A DNA stretch of 63,158 nucleotides, from NCBI GenBank assembly GCA_020831465.1, contig JAFIGI010000065.1, positions 1 to 63,158 on the forward strand, written 5' to 3'. Within the stretch, counting starts at the first letter, position 1. Each line of letters starts with the position of its first letter. The position numbers and the translations under genes were made by a program. The notes under the pieces were generated by a model that had not been told where the DNA came from, did no database searches, and saw only the letters and a list, made by a program, of their open reading frames with translations. The DNA comes from Chlamydiales bacterium (lineage in GTDB: Bacteria; Chlamydiota; Chlamydiia; Chlamydiales; JAAKFR01). Of this stretch, positions 16,177 through 26,117 are shown piece after piece.

Positions 16177-16674
16177 TTAAGCGCGGATTCCAGTACCGGG
16201 CTTTGGAGGAGGTTGTGTTGGGGGAGGTTTAGGCATAGTATCTACCGAGGGCTCGCGTCCTTCGCAAATATCGCGGCAAACGGTTCTCCATTTCTCAACC
16301 GTTTCGACATAGAGAGGAGCAAAGGCTCGCAGCAATGAGGGTACGGCATATGCCATATCGATGACACAATGCATGAGAATCAATTCCTCTTTAACAGCTA
16401 CGCCTACGCCGCCACCGGCCATTTGGCCTCCAAGCATAGAACCTTCCAAAAGCTTTTCATAAAGCTTCATGCGGATGTTGACATCTTTTGGTAGACCGTC
16501 AAGAAGCGGAGAATAGACATAGAGCCGGTCGGAATTCGGCTCGTATGTAAGGTGCATGGAGAACTCATCATCGATGCCAAGAATACACGTGTTATTCTCA
16601 TCATATGCAAGCCCTTCCAAACCAAGCTCTTTTCCGAATTCTTTTAAATTTTCTTTAGCGTTTTCAAATGACAT
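16177..16674 (-). CDS. slc1: Type III secretion chaperone, Slc1-like (CesT family)
   Basis: 165 residues. A compact alpha/beta fold with FGKELGLEGLAYDENNTCILGIDDEFSMHLTYEPNSDRLYVYSPL, the pattern of class I (SycE/CesT) chaperones, followed by helices and a Pro-rich tail (MPKPPPTQPPPKPGTG). The position between ssb and glgX equals CT043, known as Slc1, which in C. trachomatis binds early effectors such as TarP and directs them to the type III apparatus. The Pro-rich tail may be lineage specific. Divergent from glgX with about 150 bases between. Confidence 0.85.
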   Translation of the reverse strand: MSFENAKENLKEFGKELGLEGLAYDENNTCILGIDDEFSMHLTYEPNSDRLYVYSPLLDGLPKDVNIRMKLYEKLLEGSMLGGQMAGGGVGVAVKEELILMHCVIDMAYAVPSLLRAFAPLYVETVEKWRTVCRDICEGREPSVDTMPKPPPTQPPPKPGTGIRA

Positions 16675-16822
16675 GGCTTATCCTTCCTTATAGGGTGTCA
16701 TATAAAATATGGACCGTTATAACACATCATGAATTTCGTAACACGTTTTTAACGTCATGTGCGATTTTTTTGTTATTGACGTTTTTATTGCGTTTTGACG
16801 ATAGGCATGCTACCTCTAAAGT

Positions 16823-18853
16823 ATGGAAGAAAAATTTAAGATTAACCGCGGATTTTCCTATCCGTTGGGTGTTTCCAAACACCCGGGTGGGTATAATTTT
16901 GCCCTATTTTCACGAAATGCGCACGCTCTCTCTCTGTGTCTATTCGCTCCGGAAAACCACGACTCCGGATTGGAGATTCCCCTCCACCCAAAGGTCAATA
17001 AAACAGGCAATGTTTGGCATATATTCGTCGCCGATCTTCCGGGAAATTACGCTTACGGCTACAGAGTTGATGGCCCCTACGACCCCTTAAAGGGACACTA
17101 TTTCGATAATCGATATATTATGCTCGATCCATATGCCAAACAAGTCGTAAGCCAGACTGAGTGGGGAGCCTCCTCCGCAAGCGACTATCCGCCATTTCAC
17201 AAAGGAATCGTCGACCCCCTGCAAGAACCCTTCGACTGGGAGGATGACGAGCATCCGAATATCCCCATGAAAGAACTGATTATTTATGAAATGCATGTAA
17301 GGGGTTTGACACAGGACCCCTCCAGTGGGGTCGATAAACCAGGAGGGTTTGAAGGGGTAATTGAAAAGATCCCATACCTTAAATCTCTTGGAATCAATGC
17401 TGTCGAACTCATGCCTATACACGAGTTCAATGAATTGAGCAATATCAACCGCCATCCCTTTACGGGAGAGAATCTTTATAATTATTGGGGGTATTCAACG
17501 GTTAATTTTTTCTCGCCGATGATGCGTTATGGGCCGGTCAATTCATTTAAAAGACTTGTTAAAGAACTACATGCCAACGGAATCGAAGTCATTTTAGATG
17601 TCGTCTATAACCATACTGCTGAAGGGAATGGAGACGGTCCGATCTTCTCTTTTAAAGGAATCGAGAATTCTGTTTACTATATGCTGGGCCCAGGAGGCGA
17701 GTATTACAATTTTACTGGGTGTGGGAATACGGTAAATTGCAACCATCCGGTTGTGCGCGATATGATCAGGGAGAGTTTGCGTTACTGGGTAATGGAGATG
17801 CATGTAGACGGATTTCGGTTTGACCTTGCGTCAATCTTGACGCGCTCCCATGACGGGATTCCCCTTCAAAACCCGCCTCTTGTTGAAGCGATTTCCTACG
17901 ATCCGATACTTGCCGATACCAAATTAATCGCTGAGCCTTGGGATGCCGGCGGACTCTATCAAGTCGGATCCTTTCCGGGCAAAGGAAGATGGGCGGAATG
18001 GGATGGAAAATACCGGGATTGTGTACGCAGGTTCATCAAAGGAACAGATGGGGTTACCGGGGAATTCGCAACGCGTATCAGCGGCTCCGAAGATCTTTAC
18101 GGAAAAGAGGGGCAGCTTCTCAACAGCATCAATTTTATCACAGCCCACGACGGCTTTACGCTAGCAGATCTTGTCTCGTACAACGATAAGCACAATTGGG
18201 AAAATGGCGAGTCGAATCAAGACGGATCGAACAACAACGAGAGTTGGAACTGCGGGCTAGAAGGAACCACAAAAAACGAAGAGGTCTTAAAGCTCAGGCT
18301 GAAGCAAATGAAAAATCTTCATTTAGCACTTATGGTCTCCCAAGGTGTCCCGATGATTTTGATGGGCGACGAATATGGACATACCAAATACGGAAATAAC
18401 AACACGTGGTGCCATGATTCGCGGCTCAACTGGTTTCAGTGGGATACCCTTGAAAAAAAACAGGATTTTTTTCGATTCTATCAAAAGACGATCTTCTTCC
18501 GTAAAAATCACCCGGTAGTGACCCGATCTCAGTTTTTACGCGAACACGATGTGACATGGCATGGTACCGAACCGGGAAAACCCGACTGGGGATCGAAAAG
18601 CCGTTTCATTGCCTGCGCCCTTCCCGACTTGCTTCACAACTACACTTTGTATATCGCATTCAATACGTATCATCATGAAGTGACAGTTCATCTTCCCAAG
18701 AGCGAAACACCTTGGCACCGGATTATTTATACGGACAATGACTCCCCCGTCGACATAATGGAGGAGAGCGAGGCGCCCGCTCTCTCCTCTGAGACGTTTA
18801 CTCTCGCTCCCTATTCGTCGCTCGTTCTTAAAACAGACTCTAAGACGTCGTAA
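16823..18853 (+). CDS. glgX: Glycogen debranching enzyme
   Basis: 676-residue GH13 enzyme that hydrolyses alpha-1,6 branches of glycogen trimmed by phosphorylase. N-terminal CBM48-like domain (PLGVSKHPGGYNFALFSRNA), then the barrel with DVVYNHTAEG near 258, GFRFDLAS (nucleophile Asp) near 329, AEPWD (acid Glu) near 368 and TAHDGFT near 438. Length matches CT042 (about 660). ATG at 16823 with a weak upstream SD; the A/T-rich 150-base gap to slc1 should hold the promoter. Confidence 0.95.
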   Translation: MEEKFKINRGFSYPLGVSKHPGGYNFALFSRNAHALSLCLFAPENHDSGLEIPLHPKVNKTGNVWHIFVADLPGNYAYGYRVDGPYDPLKGHYFDNRYIMLDPYAKQVVSQTEWGASSASDYPPFHKGIVDPLQEPFDWEDDEHPNIPMKELIIYEMHVRGLTQDPSSGVDKPGGFEGVIEKIPYLKSLGINAVELMPIHEFNELSNINRHPFTGENLYNYWGYSTVNFFSPMMRYGPVNSFKRLVKELHANGIEVILDVVYNHTAEGNGDGPIFSFKGIENSVYYMLGPGGEYYNFTGCGNTVNCNHPVVRDMIRESLRYWVMEMHVDGFRFDLASILTRSHDGIPLQNPPLVEAISYDPILADTKLIAEPWDAGGLYQVGSFPGKGRWAEWDGKYRDCVRRFIKGTDGVTGEFATRISGSEDLYGKEGQLLNSINFITAHDGFTLADLVSYNDKHNWENGESNQDGSNNNESWNCGLEGTTKNEEVLKLRLKQMKNLHLALMVSQGVPMILMGDEYGHTKYGNNNTWCHDSRLNWFQWDTLEKKQDFFRFYQKTIFFRKNHPVVTRSQFLREHDVTWHGTEPGKPDWGSKSRFIACALPDLLHNYTLYIAFNTYHHEVTVHLPKSETPWHRIIYTDNDSPVDIMEESEAPALSSETFTLAPYSSLVLKTDSKTS

Positions 18854-18883
18854 AGCTCTTATCAAAAAGTTTTAGCAGATCTT

Positions 18884-19696
18884 CTAATGGCGCGCAGCCA
18901 CCTCGTCAGGATTGATTGTAATTCCAAGTTTATGCCCTGGGAATGAGGATTGCAGAATCTTTTTTGCGTCATATCCTCGGCCTGCCAACTCTTCAGCCTT
19001 GGAGCGGGCAAGAGGGACGCTTTGAGCGGGCCCGCCCGAATTTGAAGACTCCAATACCATAAACCGAGTCCAATCGACCGCGGCTTCAACTCCATTCTTC
19101 TGCTGCGTGACCCCCCAGCCGTAATAGCCCGCTTCTTGTGCGGTGACCTCCCACGGACGTTTGGACCTTTTGCCGTTCAATACTTTGGCGTAAGCTTCTG
19201 TCCTAGCGGCAATAGCAAGGGCGCACATCGCTTCCCTTTCAAAAGGTCGGTCGTAATGGAGGGCTAAGGTTGATTTCAAAAAATCTTCAATCGGCACTTC
19301 GTTCACAATCGTAATCCGGCTGTTGCGCACATGGTAGACAGAAACCGTCCCCTTGTACTGAATCCCGTCGACGTAGACCAGGCAGTCGGAATGAGTCGGA
19401 ACAACGGAAATCTGATAGATATCCGGATATTCCTCACCCCAGCGCAAGCCATCAGCCAAGGCGTGTACAACAAAACGCTTGCCTATACTTCCGGAGCTTA
19501 ACGCCTCACCCGTATCTTTACGCACGACGCGGTAGGGACCCCTTACTTCCAGAAAAGCCGAGTTGGCATCTTTTTCAAGAAGCACTTTAATTTTGGGGCC
19601 CGCAGGCAATGACTTGGCATATTCCTTCGAACCGCCAACAGGAGCGGCTCCAAGCGGCAGCATTAACAATAATCCACAAAATACGAATGCACGCAT
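18884..19696 (-). CDS. SpoIID-like protein, secreted
   Basis: 270 residues with a signal peptide (MRAFVFCGLLLMLPLGAAPVG). The SpoIID/LytB domain is recognised from VYHVRNSRITIVNEVPIEDFLKSTLA and REAMCALAIAARTEAYAKV, which parallels the LKAQAVAARTYA block of SpoIID lytic transglycosylases. The glutamate that catalyses glycan cleavage normally sits in a GVVxxEMP segment; here the matching stretch reads STLALHYDRPF and no glutamate is evident, so activity is uncertain. Such proteins act on septal peptidoglycan, present in trace amounts in chlamydiae. Position equals CT041. Three bases downstream of ruvB. Confidence 0.8.
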   Translation of the reverse strand: MRAFVFCGLLLMLPLGAAPVGGSKEYAKSLPAGPKIKVLLEKDANSAFLEVRGPYRVVRKDTGEALSSGSIGKRFVVHALADGLRWGEEYPDIYQISVVPTHSDCLVYVDGIQYKGTVSVYHVRNSRITIVNEVPIEDFLKSTLALHYDRPFEREAMCALAIAARTEAYAKVLNGKRSKRPWEVTAQEAGYYGWGVTQQKNGVEAAVDWTRFMVLESSNSGGPAQSVPLARSKAEELAGRGYDAKKILQSSFPGHKLGITINPDEVAARH

Positions 19697-19699
19697 GTG

Positions 19700-20710
19700 T
19701 TACCTCGACTTTTTCCTCGTTTTTCCTAGGTGACGGTAAGCGCGTTCAGTCGCGACCCTCCCTCTAGGAGTTCGTTTTAGAAACCCTTGTAAAATCAGAA
19801 ACGGCTCGTAGACTTCCTCTACTGTCTGTCCCTCCTCGCCGATCGCCAGAGCGAGCGTATTGAGTCCGACAGGACCCCCGTCATGATGGTCGATCAAGAC
19901 GGCAAGAATCTTCTTGTCCGTTTCATCGAGCCCCTCTTCATCGATAGCTAACATCTCAAGGGCTTTATATACAACCTCTTTATTAACAAGATTTCCTGCG
20001 CGCATCTGAGCGTAATCCCTAACCCAGCGCAGCAGATTGTTAGCAATGCGGGGAGTTCCTCGCGCTCGGCGGCCGATTTCCGACAATCCCTCCTTGTCGA
20101 TAGAGAGATGGAGCAGCCGTCCTGTGCGGGCAAGAATTTTCTCCAAAACGGGGGGAGGGTAGTAATCGAGACGGCAAGTAAAGGCAAATCGAGAGCGCAT
20201 GGGAGCCGTCATCAGCCCGGAGCGAGTTGTCGCTCCTACCAGAGTAAATGTATTGAGCTTAACTTGGACAGAACGGGCGTTTGGGCCGCTGTCGATCATA
20301 AGATCGAGCGCGTAATCTTCCATAGCCGGATAGAGATACTCTTCAACCGATCGCTGCATCCGGTGAATTTCGTCGATGAAGAGGACATCGCCCTCTTGCA
20401 AATTGGTCAAAATACCTGCTAGGTCTGCCGGTTTTTCGAGCATCGGTCCTGAGGTCACGATGAGTGAACTTCCCATCGTTTTCGCAATGATATTTGCAAG
20501 CGTCGTTTTCCCCAGGCCCGGAGGACCCGACAAAAGACAGTGGCCAAGCGTCTCACCTCTCTTTTTTGCGGCTCCCATAAAAACGTCAAGGCGTTCTTTG
20601 ATCTCTTCTTGTCCCAAAAATTCCGCAAGCGATTGGGGGCGCAAAGGGACTTCGAAGTTGTGGTCCTCTGCCGCTAAAGTCGATTCGATGAAGCTCTTCT
20701 CTTCCTGCAT
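19700..20710 (-). CDS. ruvB: Holliday junction helicase RuvB
   Basis: 336 residues from the ATG at 20710 ([10 protein letters not shown]); a TTG at 20743 would add 11 residues and has no better SD. Walker [12 protein letters not shown], Walker [11 protein letters not shown], sensor [17 protein letters not shown] and the winged-helix C terminus ([30 protein letters not shown]) identify RuvB, the hexameric motor for branch migration with RuvA. Position equals CT040. Followed 3 bases on by the SpoIID-like gene. Confidence 0.96.
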   Translation of the reverse strand: MQEEKSFIESTLAAEDHNFEVPLRPQSLAEFLGQEEIKERLDVFMGAAKKRGETLGHCLLSGPPGLGKTTLANIIAKTMGSSLIVTSGPMLEKPADLAGILTNLQEGDVLFIDEIHRMQRSVEEYLYPAMEDYALDLMIDSGPNARSVQVKLNTFTLVGATTRSGLMTAPMRSRFAFTCRLDYYPPPVLEKILARTGRLLHLSIDKEGLSEIGRRARGTPRIANNLLRWVRDYAQMRAGNLVNKEVVYKALEMLAIDEEGLDETDKKILAVLIDHHDGGPVGLNTLALAIGEEGQTVEEVYEPFLILQGFLKRTPRGRVATERAYRHLGKTRKKSR

Positions 20711-20794
20711 ATGAGAAGATAATCTAGCAAAAAACTGAATCAAAGGCTATATATAATTATCAAAACGCGCACATGACGTCAAAAGGAGTTTCCA

Positions 20795-21364
20795 ATGAGC
20801 GTTAGAGAAGACAAGTGGATCCGCAAGATGGCAGACGAACAGAAGATGATTGAGCCCTATGTAGGGCAGCTCGTCCGTACTAATGAGCGCGGAGAAAAAA
20901 TTGTCAGCTATGGTCAGTCGAGCTACGGATATGATATCCGCCTTTCAGACGAATTTAAGGTTTTTACAAATGTGTATAATTCCATCGTGGATCCTAAGCA
21001 ATTTACGGAAGATTCTTTCGTCGATATCCAGGCTACGGAGTGTGTCATCCCGCCTAATTCTTTTGCGCTTGCTCGAAGTATAGAATATTTCCGCATTCCA
21101 AGAAATATCTTAACAATCTGCCTGGGAAAATCTACTTACGCACGCTGTGGCATTATCGTCAATGTCACACCGTTTGAACCTGAGTGGGAAGGACATGTGA
21201 CAATCGAAATCTCCAACACAACTCCCCTTCCCGCTAAAGTTTACGCAAATGAAGGAATTGCCCAAGTCATTTTCTTCGAAGCAAAGGAGTTGTGCGGGAT
21301 TTCGTACGCGGAGCGTAATGGAAAGTATCAGAAACAAACGGGGATTACGATCCCCACGGTCTAG
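20795..21364 (+). CDS. dcd: dCTP deaminase
   Basis: 189 residues. [48 protein letters not shown] (catalytic Glu in the EGHVTIE part) and [13 protein letters not shown] identify the trimeric dCTP deaminase, which makes dUTP for thymidylate synthesis. Good SD AAAAGGAG at 20781-20788. Position equals CT039. The 3' end overlaps the next reading frame. Confidence 0.96.
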   Translation: MSVREDKWIRKMADEQKMIEPYVGQLVRTNERGEKIVSYGQSSYGYDIRLSDEFKVFTNVYNSIVDPKQFTEDSFVDIQATECVIPPNSFALARSIEYFRIPRNILTICLGKSTYARCGIIVNVTPFEPEWEGHVTIEISNTTPLPAKVYANEGIAQVIFFEAKELCGISYAERNGKYQKQTGITIPTV

Positions 21365-21650
21365 GTTGTTTGATGAGATCATTCTAAAATCGTGGTGGAC
21401 GATCCTCTTTTTTCTCATCTGTTGTTTCGCTTACGATCAAGCCTTAGGGCACAAGAGACGGGAGGAGGAGAAGCTTCGCGACAAATTCCGCTCTTTGGAG
21501 ATCGAGAAAGAAAGGGAGCTGGCGAAGCAGGAAGATCTGAAACTTCAAATTGCAAGCCAGGAGGATGAGAGTTTTATCGAGCTCACCTTGATGAGGCGCC
21601 TTGGCCTCGTTCCTGAAGGCCAAACAAAAGTACACTTTATTACCAAATGA
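21318..21650 (+). CDS. FtsB/DivIC-like septum protein
   Basis: 110 residues from the ATG at 21318, which has GGAG at 21310-21313; it overlaps dcd by 47 bases. A single membrane segment ([18 protein letters not shown], about 26-43) is followed by a coiled coil ([31 protein letters not shown]) and a short tail [13 protein letters not shown]. Short bitopic coiled-coil proteins ending in a motif close to lGlvkpgE are typical of FtsB/DivIC, parts of the cell-division complex. Assignment by topology, not by clear sequence match. Overlaps the CNNM start by 4 bases (ATGA). Confidence 0.65.
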   Translation: MESIRNKRGLRSPRSRLFDEIILKSWWTILFFLICCFAYDQALGHKRREEEKLRDKFRSLEIEKERELAKQEDLKLQIASQEDESFIELTLMRRLGLVPEGQTKVHFITK

Positions 21651-22882
21651 TATCTTTGCTTATCCTTCTTTTCGTGTTTACGCTTGGATCGGGATTTTTC
21701 TCGCTCTCTCAAATCGCCCTCTTCTCTCTCTCTTCGACGGAGTTGAAGATCTACAAGCAAAGCAGCGACCAGCGGAAGCAGTTGATCGCATCCGTTCTAT
21801 CGCGGCCTCGCGACCTTCTCGTCACTCTACTTTTCTGCGATATCGGCGCGAATATTTTGATCCAGAATACCTCTGCAAATTTTTTCGGCGTCTCAACAAC
21901 ATGGTTCCTTAAAGTTGGCGTTCCGCTTGTGATCACCCTATTTATCGGAGAGATCATTCCTAAAACACTTGCCCTTTCCTACAACAAGCCAATCGCAATG
22001 CATGTCGTCAGAACGGTCGCGCTGTTGGAGAAGATCCTCGGCCCTCTTCTTCTCGCCATGACCTATATCACAACCCGTCTCTCTCACCTTCTTTTCTTTT
22101 TCCTGAAGAGGGAAAAAGAGATCTCCAAAGAGGAGCTCCACCATGTGCTTAAATCTTCTGAAAGCACGGGGATCTTAAGTCTCGAAGAGGCGAAATTAAT
22201 TGAAGGCTATCTCTCTCTTACCGACTATACAGTGAAGGAGCGGATGCACCCGCGCCATGAAATCCTCTATTATGATACGAGCGATCCGATCTCGAAGCTG
22301 ATCTACCTCTTTATTGAAAAAGAGTGCTCCAGGGTTCCCGTTTGTGACGGCGATCTCCAAAATATGCTGGGTATCATCAGGGCCAAAACCTTTTTTCTGC
22401 ATCGCAGCGCGATTAAAACCGGGAAAGACTTGGCTCCGTTTCTGACGAAACCCTATTATGTTCCGGAAACGATTTTGGCGCGCACGCTCCTCCACCATTT
22501 TTTCTACCAAGAAATGCAGATGGGGATCGTAGTCGACGAATACGGTTCAATTTCGGGAATCATCACCCAAGAAGATTTATACGAGGTTGTGGTTGGGGAG
22601 ATCGCCGACAGAAGGGATGAAAAGTCACGCTACACGCCTGCGGGAAGTGACGTCGTGATTACCAGCGGAAAATTCGAGTTGAGCGAGTTCGAGCATCTCT
22701 TCGGGGTTGAGCTGCCGAGCGAAAACAACATGGTCACATTGGGAGGTTGGTTGACAGAACAGTTAGGAGACATTCCGAAGAGTGGGACGAAGTACGAGTG
22801 GGATGGATTTATCTTCCAGATTCTCGCTGCCGATCCTAATCGGGTCCGGCGCGTCTATATTCGGCGGGTAAAAGATGAGTAA
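21647..22882 (+). CDS. CNNM/CorC-family membrane protein (TlyC-like), first copy
   Basis: 411 residues. DUF21 membrane domain at about 1-180 with several spans ([28 protein letters not shown]..., FIGEIIPKTLAL), a CBS pair at about 200-320 (VKERMHPRHEILYYD...MQMGIVVDEYGSISGIITQEDLYEVVVGEI), and a C-terminal CorC/HlyC domain (330-411). The family takes part in Mg2+ (or Na+) transport. Order with the next gene matches CT256/CT257. Starts within the previous stop and overlaps the second copy by 8 bases. Confidence 0.88.
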   Translation: MISLLILLFVFTLGSGFFSLSQIALFSLSSTELKIYKQSSDQRKQLIASVLSRPRDLLVTLLFCDIGANILIQNTSANFFGVSTTWFLKVGVPLVITLFIGEIIPKTLALSYNKPIAMHVVRTVALLEKILGPLLLAMTYITTRLSHLLFFFLKREKEISKEELHHVLKSSESTGILSLEEAKLIEGYLSLTDYTVKERMHPRHEILYYDTSDPISKLIYLFIEKECSRVPVCDGDLQNMLGIIRAKTFFLHRSAIKTGKDLAPFLTKPYYVPETILARTLLHHFFYQEMQMGIVVDEYGSISGIITQEDLYEVVVGEIADRRDEKSRYTPAGSDVVITSGKFELSEFEHLFGVELPSENNMVTLGGWLTEQLGDIPKSGTKYEWDGFIFQILAADPNRVRRVYIRRVKDE

Positions 22883-24092
22883 CGTTTTTATTTGGTTCTG
22901 CATCACACTCTTCTGCATCGCTATTCAAGGATTTTATTCAATGCTCGAAATGGCGGCCGTTTCTTTCAATAGAGTTAGGCTCGAGTACTATGTCAGCAAA
23001 GGAATTAAGCGAGCAATTTGGCTGCAGTACATCTTGCAAAAACCCTCCAGGCTCTTTGGGACGATCATGCTCGGCGTGAATATCGCCTTGCAAATTGGTT
23101 CTCAGAGTTCGCGGGAATTTTACCGCGCGATCGGCCTTAGCCCCGATCTAGCTCCCGTTACACAGATCTTTTTTGTTGTCATTCTAGCTGAGCTTGCGCC
23201 CCTCTTTGCCGCGAGGCGCTTTTCAGAACATGTGATTATGCTGGGTATCCCGATTGTCTATGCGACCCACCGCGTTTTCGCCCCGATTATTTGGTTCATC
23301 GGGTTAATCACTCGATTCGTCCATCGCCTTTTTGGGAAAAAGGAAGAGGCATTCGATGTTTTTTTAAGCCGCGAAGAGCTGCAAAAAGTTCTCGAAAGCC
23401 ATGATGAGGAGAGCGAATTCAACATCGTCGTCTCCAATATCTTTGCTCTACGCAATAAGACCGCTTCCCAGGTAATGACCCCTCTTTCGCAAATCGAGAT
23501 GATCCCCTCCGGTACCACCATCGCTGACTTGCACAAAAAGCTCTCCGAATCGGCCCAAAGGTACGTCCCCCTTTTTCATAAAACCCGTTCGAACATCGTA
23601 GCAGTCGCTATTCCAAGAGACTTTGTCAGTCTACCAGACAACCGTTATGTCCGCGATAATGCAAGACCGCCTTGGTTCATTACCTCATCTACGAAGCTTT
23701 TGCCGATACTCGGACACTTTAGGCGTAATCGCCAGAGTGTCGCCGTCGTACTCGACTTAGAGGGCGCAGCGATCGGCATGTTGACACTTGATGCGATCCT
23801 GGAAGAAATTTTCGGAGAGCGCCCCCCGGTTGAAGAGGGATTGAAACGGGCAAAACTCCCCATGATCCACCGCACGTTTCGGGGAAATACGAAAATTTCA
23901 GACTTTAACAAAGAGTATGGCACTTATCTTCCGTCGCATGGCGTAGAGACGCTCGCGCAGTTAATGATCTCTCAGCTTGACCATACACCTACTGAGGGGG
24001 ATACGCTAATTGTCGGTGCGTTCGAGTTGATCGCGGAGGAGACAACCCTTCTCGGCATCAAATCCATTACCGTCAAAACATTAGAAACTTAA
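22875..24092 (+). CDS. CNNM/CorC-family membrane protein, second copy
   Basis: 405 residues with the same layout as its neighbour: DUF21 membrane region (WFCITLFCIAIQGFYSMLEMAAVSFNRVRLEYYVSKG, VILAELAPLFAARRF), CBS pair (ASQVMTPLSQIEMIPSG, RQSVAVVLDLEGAAIGMLTLDAILEEIFGE) and CorC domain. It is clearly divergent from the first copy, so the duplication is old, and the two may form a heteromer. The acidic motif in the CBS region (VVDEYG in copy one) reads VVLDLEG here. Its 3' end overlaps the AAA+ gene on the other strand by 12 bases. Confidence 0.86.
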   Translation: MSNVFIWFCITLFCIAIQGFYSMLEMAAVSFNRVRLEYYVSKGIKRAIWLQYILQKPSRLFGTIMLGVNIALQIGSQSSREFYRAIGLSPDLAPVTQIFFVVILAELAPLFAARRFSEHVIMLGIPIVYATHRVFAPIIWFIGLITRFVHRLFGKKEEAFDVFLSREELQKVLESHDEESEFNIVVSNIFALRNKTASQVMTPLSQIEMIPSGTTIADLHKKLSESAQRYVPLFHKTRSNIVAVAIPRDFVSLPDNRYVRDNARPPWFITSSTKLLPILGHFRRNRQSVAVVLDLEGAAIGMLTLDAILEEIFGERPPVEEGLKRAKLPMIHRTFRGNTKISDFNKEYGTYLPSHGVETLAQLMISQLDHTPTEGDTLIVGAFELIAEETTLLGIKSITVKTLET

Positions 24093-26066
24093 TTTTTTCA
24101 TTTTTCTCAACTCTAAACTGATGTGGGCACCCCTGAGTGCTTCTTCCCGTTTTTTGATGTTCGCTTCTTCTTCATCTAAAATACCTTGTACCAACTCTTG
24201 GTCGATTACCCCTTTCATTCCTGCTTTCTCACATGTAGTTCTTAGATGCGATTCAAGTGTCTTTTCAAAGAAATACTTAAGCAGGGCAAAGAGTTTGGCC
24301 CTCTTCTCATCGTTCTGAGAGGTAAGCTCGAGAGCCGCTTGAAACTTAGCGACTCTTGTCTGTAGCAACCTCTGACGCAGACGTTTAACTTTAAGAAGGG
24401 CCTCTTGCTCGGATCTGACTTGTGTCTTCAACGTGGAAAGTTCTTTTTCAAGCTGCTCAATTTTTTTACGATTCTCAACTTCTTGCCCTAAGGAAGCGCT
24501 TCCAATAGCAGCAGCCGTATTATTGAGAGAGTCTAACTCTTCCTGCTTTTGAGAGAGGATCTTTGATGTTGGAGGAACATAATTTCTGAGTTTTGAAATA
24601 CAGTCTCTTAGAATATTCAGGGCTGTCAAGGGCTGCACATTTTTTTCCGTTTTTGCGTAAAGGTATTCCAAGATTCCCTCTTCAAGAAGCGCATCAGGAG
24701 CTTCTTCCAAAATGAGGCGGCTTAATACCCCGATGGTTTCGTTCTTATCCGTATTGCCGATTTCGATTTTCTCAAAACGGCGGTCGCCCGCTGCATTATC
24801 TTTAAAAATATCACGGTAGTATTCTTCTTGCGTTGTGAGTCCGATAACGTAAGGAAAGTTACCCTCTTTTTCATCTAAAAAGGTTTTGAGCTGCTCTCCT
24901 AAAACGGCGTTTTTGCCGCTTTGATAAGCAATATGGATTTCATCAAATACTAAAATGCACTCCTCTCGATGACGATCGATTGTTCGACTGATCACATTTA
25001 AAATCTTGTTCCCCCCCCCAAACATCTCCCTGCTTTGAACAAGATTTGCCGTGTTGAAATAAAAAACAGTCTTTCCGGAGAGTTGAGGATAGCGCCCCTC
25101 TTCAATAGCTTTAGTAAAGGCTAATACGGTCTGTGTTTTTCCAACACCTGACGGTCCGATAATCAGAGGATGCCTTTTGCTTGATAGCGCATGCGCGATA
25201 GTGTCGAGCGCATCGGGCCTCCCTTTTACTTTTCCAAGTTTTCCTTCCCTAATTTGTTTGCTCCAGTTCTCCCCCTCTCGGATAGTAGAAGGAAGGGGGC
25301 GAATCCGAGGCCAAATGACACTAAAGACCATAATCAATAACAGGGTGCCACCCACAATAGAAGAACCTGTTGTCACTCCAAAGATGGGAAGGAGAGTGGC
25401 GGTTAAGAGCGTAAAAAGGCTGATGATCATCATGATCTTTTGGAATTTAAAATCACCTTCAAAGCGGTTTTCAGCGGGTTCAAAAAAGGTGCTGATTCCA
25501 AAAGCAGAGAAAATGCTGTCCAAAACAACAACCATCTTATCGAGAGCGCCCCTTAGGCGAGTTCGCCCGGAAGGAGAGAGCGCTTCTCTAGCTTCTAAAT
25601 AATTGCGCGCTTGGCCGATCATCGCGCGCGCGGCTTCCATAAGCTCTAAACTCTCGGGGTAATCCTCTTTTATAAACGTTTGCAGCTGCTCAATCGTAAA
25701 GGATTTAGCCAACCGCTTCAGCTCCGCGATAGGATCGCATTCTTGGGTGAGAATACGTTCAATTCTTTGACGTAGGTCAACTGATGATAGCGTTTCCGCC
25801 TTTTTTCTAAATGAGAATCTCTTAACACAACAGCATGAAAAGGAAGCTAGAAGAGCTGTTGAACCGGTACCGAAAAGAGTCAATTGAGCGGTCGTATTAA
25901 TCCCGGTAATCACGGAAAAATGAGAGAGAAGGCCTAAAGAGACTAACGAAATACCAATTAAAGCGACTGCCGTAATCGTAAGTATTTCGGCTTCTTTTTT
26001 ATCGTACTGAAAACAACGGTTTTTTTCTTCAACCAAATTTAAAATGCAATCTGATCTACTAGTCAT
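24081..26066 (-). CDS. Membrane-anchored Clp-type AAA+ ATPase
   Basis: 661 residues. Two membrane hairpins: spans at about 29-50 and 57-77, then 210-229 and 235-253. A single AAA+ module follows with Walker A GPSGVGKT (304-311), Walker B ILVFDEIH (371-378), sensor-like VIGLTTQEEYY and arginine segment DRRFEKIEIG, all closest to ClpA/ClpB domain 1. After it comes a coiled coil (about 500-600) recalling the ClpB middle domain, and a helical end. No second AAA+ module or ClpP-binding loop is seen. A membrane-tethered unfoldase or disaggregase is a reasonable reading; substrate unknown. Not known to me at this position in Chlamydia. Confidence 0.8.
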   Translation of the reverse strand: MTSRSDCILNLVEEKNRCFQYDKKEAEILTITAVALIGISLVSLGLLSHFSVITGINTTAQLTLFGTGSTALLASFSCCCVKRFSFRKKAETLSSVDLRQRIERILTQECDPIAELKRLAKSFTIEQLQTFIKEDYPESLELMEAARAMIGQARNYLEAREALSPSGRTRLRGALDKMVVVLDSIFSAFGISTFFEPAENRFEGDFKFQKIMMIISLFTLLTATLLPIFGVTTGSSIVGGTLLLIMVFSVIWPRIRPLPSTIREGENWSKQIREGKLGKVKGRPDALDTIAHALSSKRHPLIIGPSGVGKTQTVLAFTKAIEEGRYPQLSGKTVFYFNTANLVQSREMFGGGNKILNVISRTIDRHREECILVFDEIHIAYQSGKNAVLGEQLKTFLDEKEGNFPYVIGLTTQEEYYRDIFKDNAAGDRRFEKIEIGNTDKNETIGVLSRLILEEAPDALLEEGILEYLYAKTEKNVQPLTALNILRDCISKLRNYVPPTSKILSQKQEELDSLNNTAAAIGSASLGQEVENRKKIEQLEKELSTLKTQVRSEQEALLKVKRLRQRLLQTRVAKFQAALELTSQNDEKRAKLFALLKYFFEKTLESHLRTTCEKAGMKGVIDQELVQGILDEEEANIKKREEALRGAHISLELRKMKKLSF

Positions 26067-26117
26067 AATGGGGGATATAATATAGAGCTTTACATTTTCT
26101 TACAATATATAAAATAT

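Noticed and set aside
16751-20779. ACGTCATGTGCG upstream of glgX (16752) and, inverted, upstream of dcd (20767) as a shared operator
   Set aside because: An 11-base match also occurs inside holA at about 11633, so it may be chance; no functional link between glgX and dcd.
21647-24092. The two CNNM genes as one frameshifted gene
   Set aside because: Each has a complete DUF21-CBS-CorC layout and its own start; they are paralogues.
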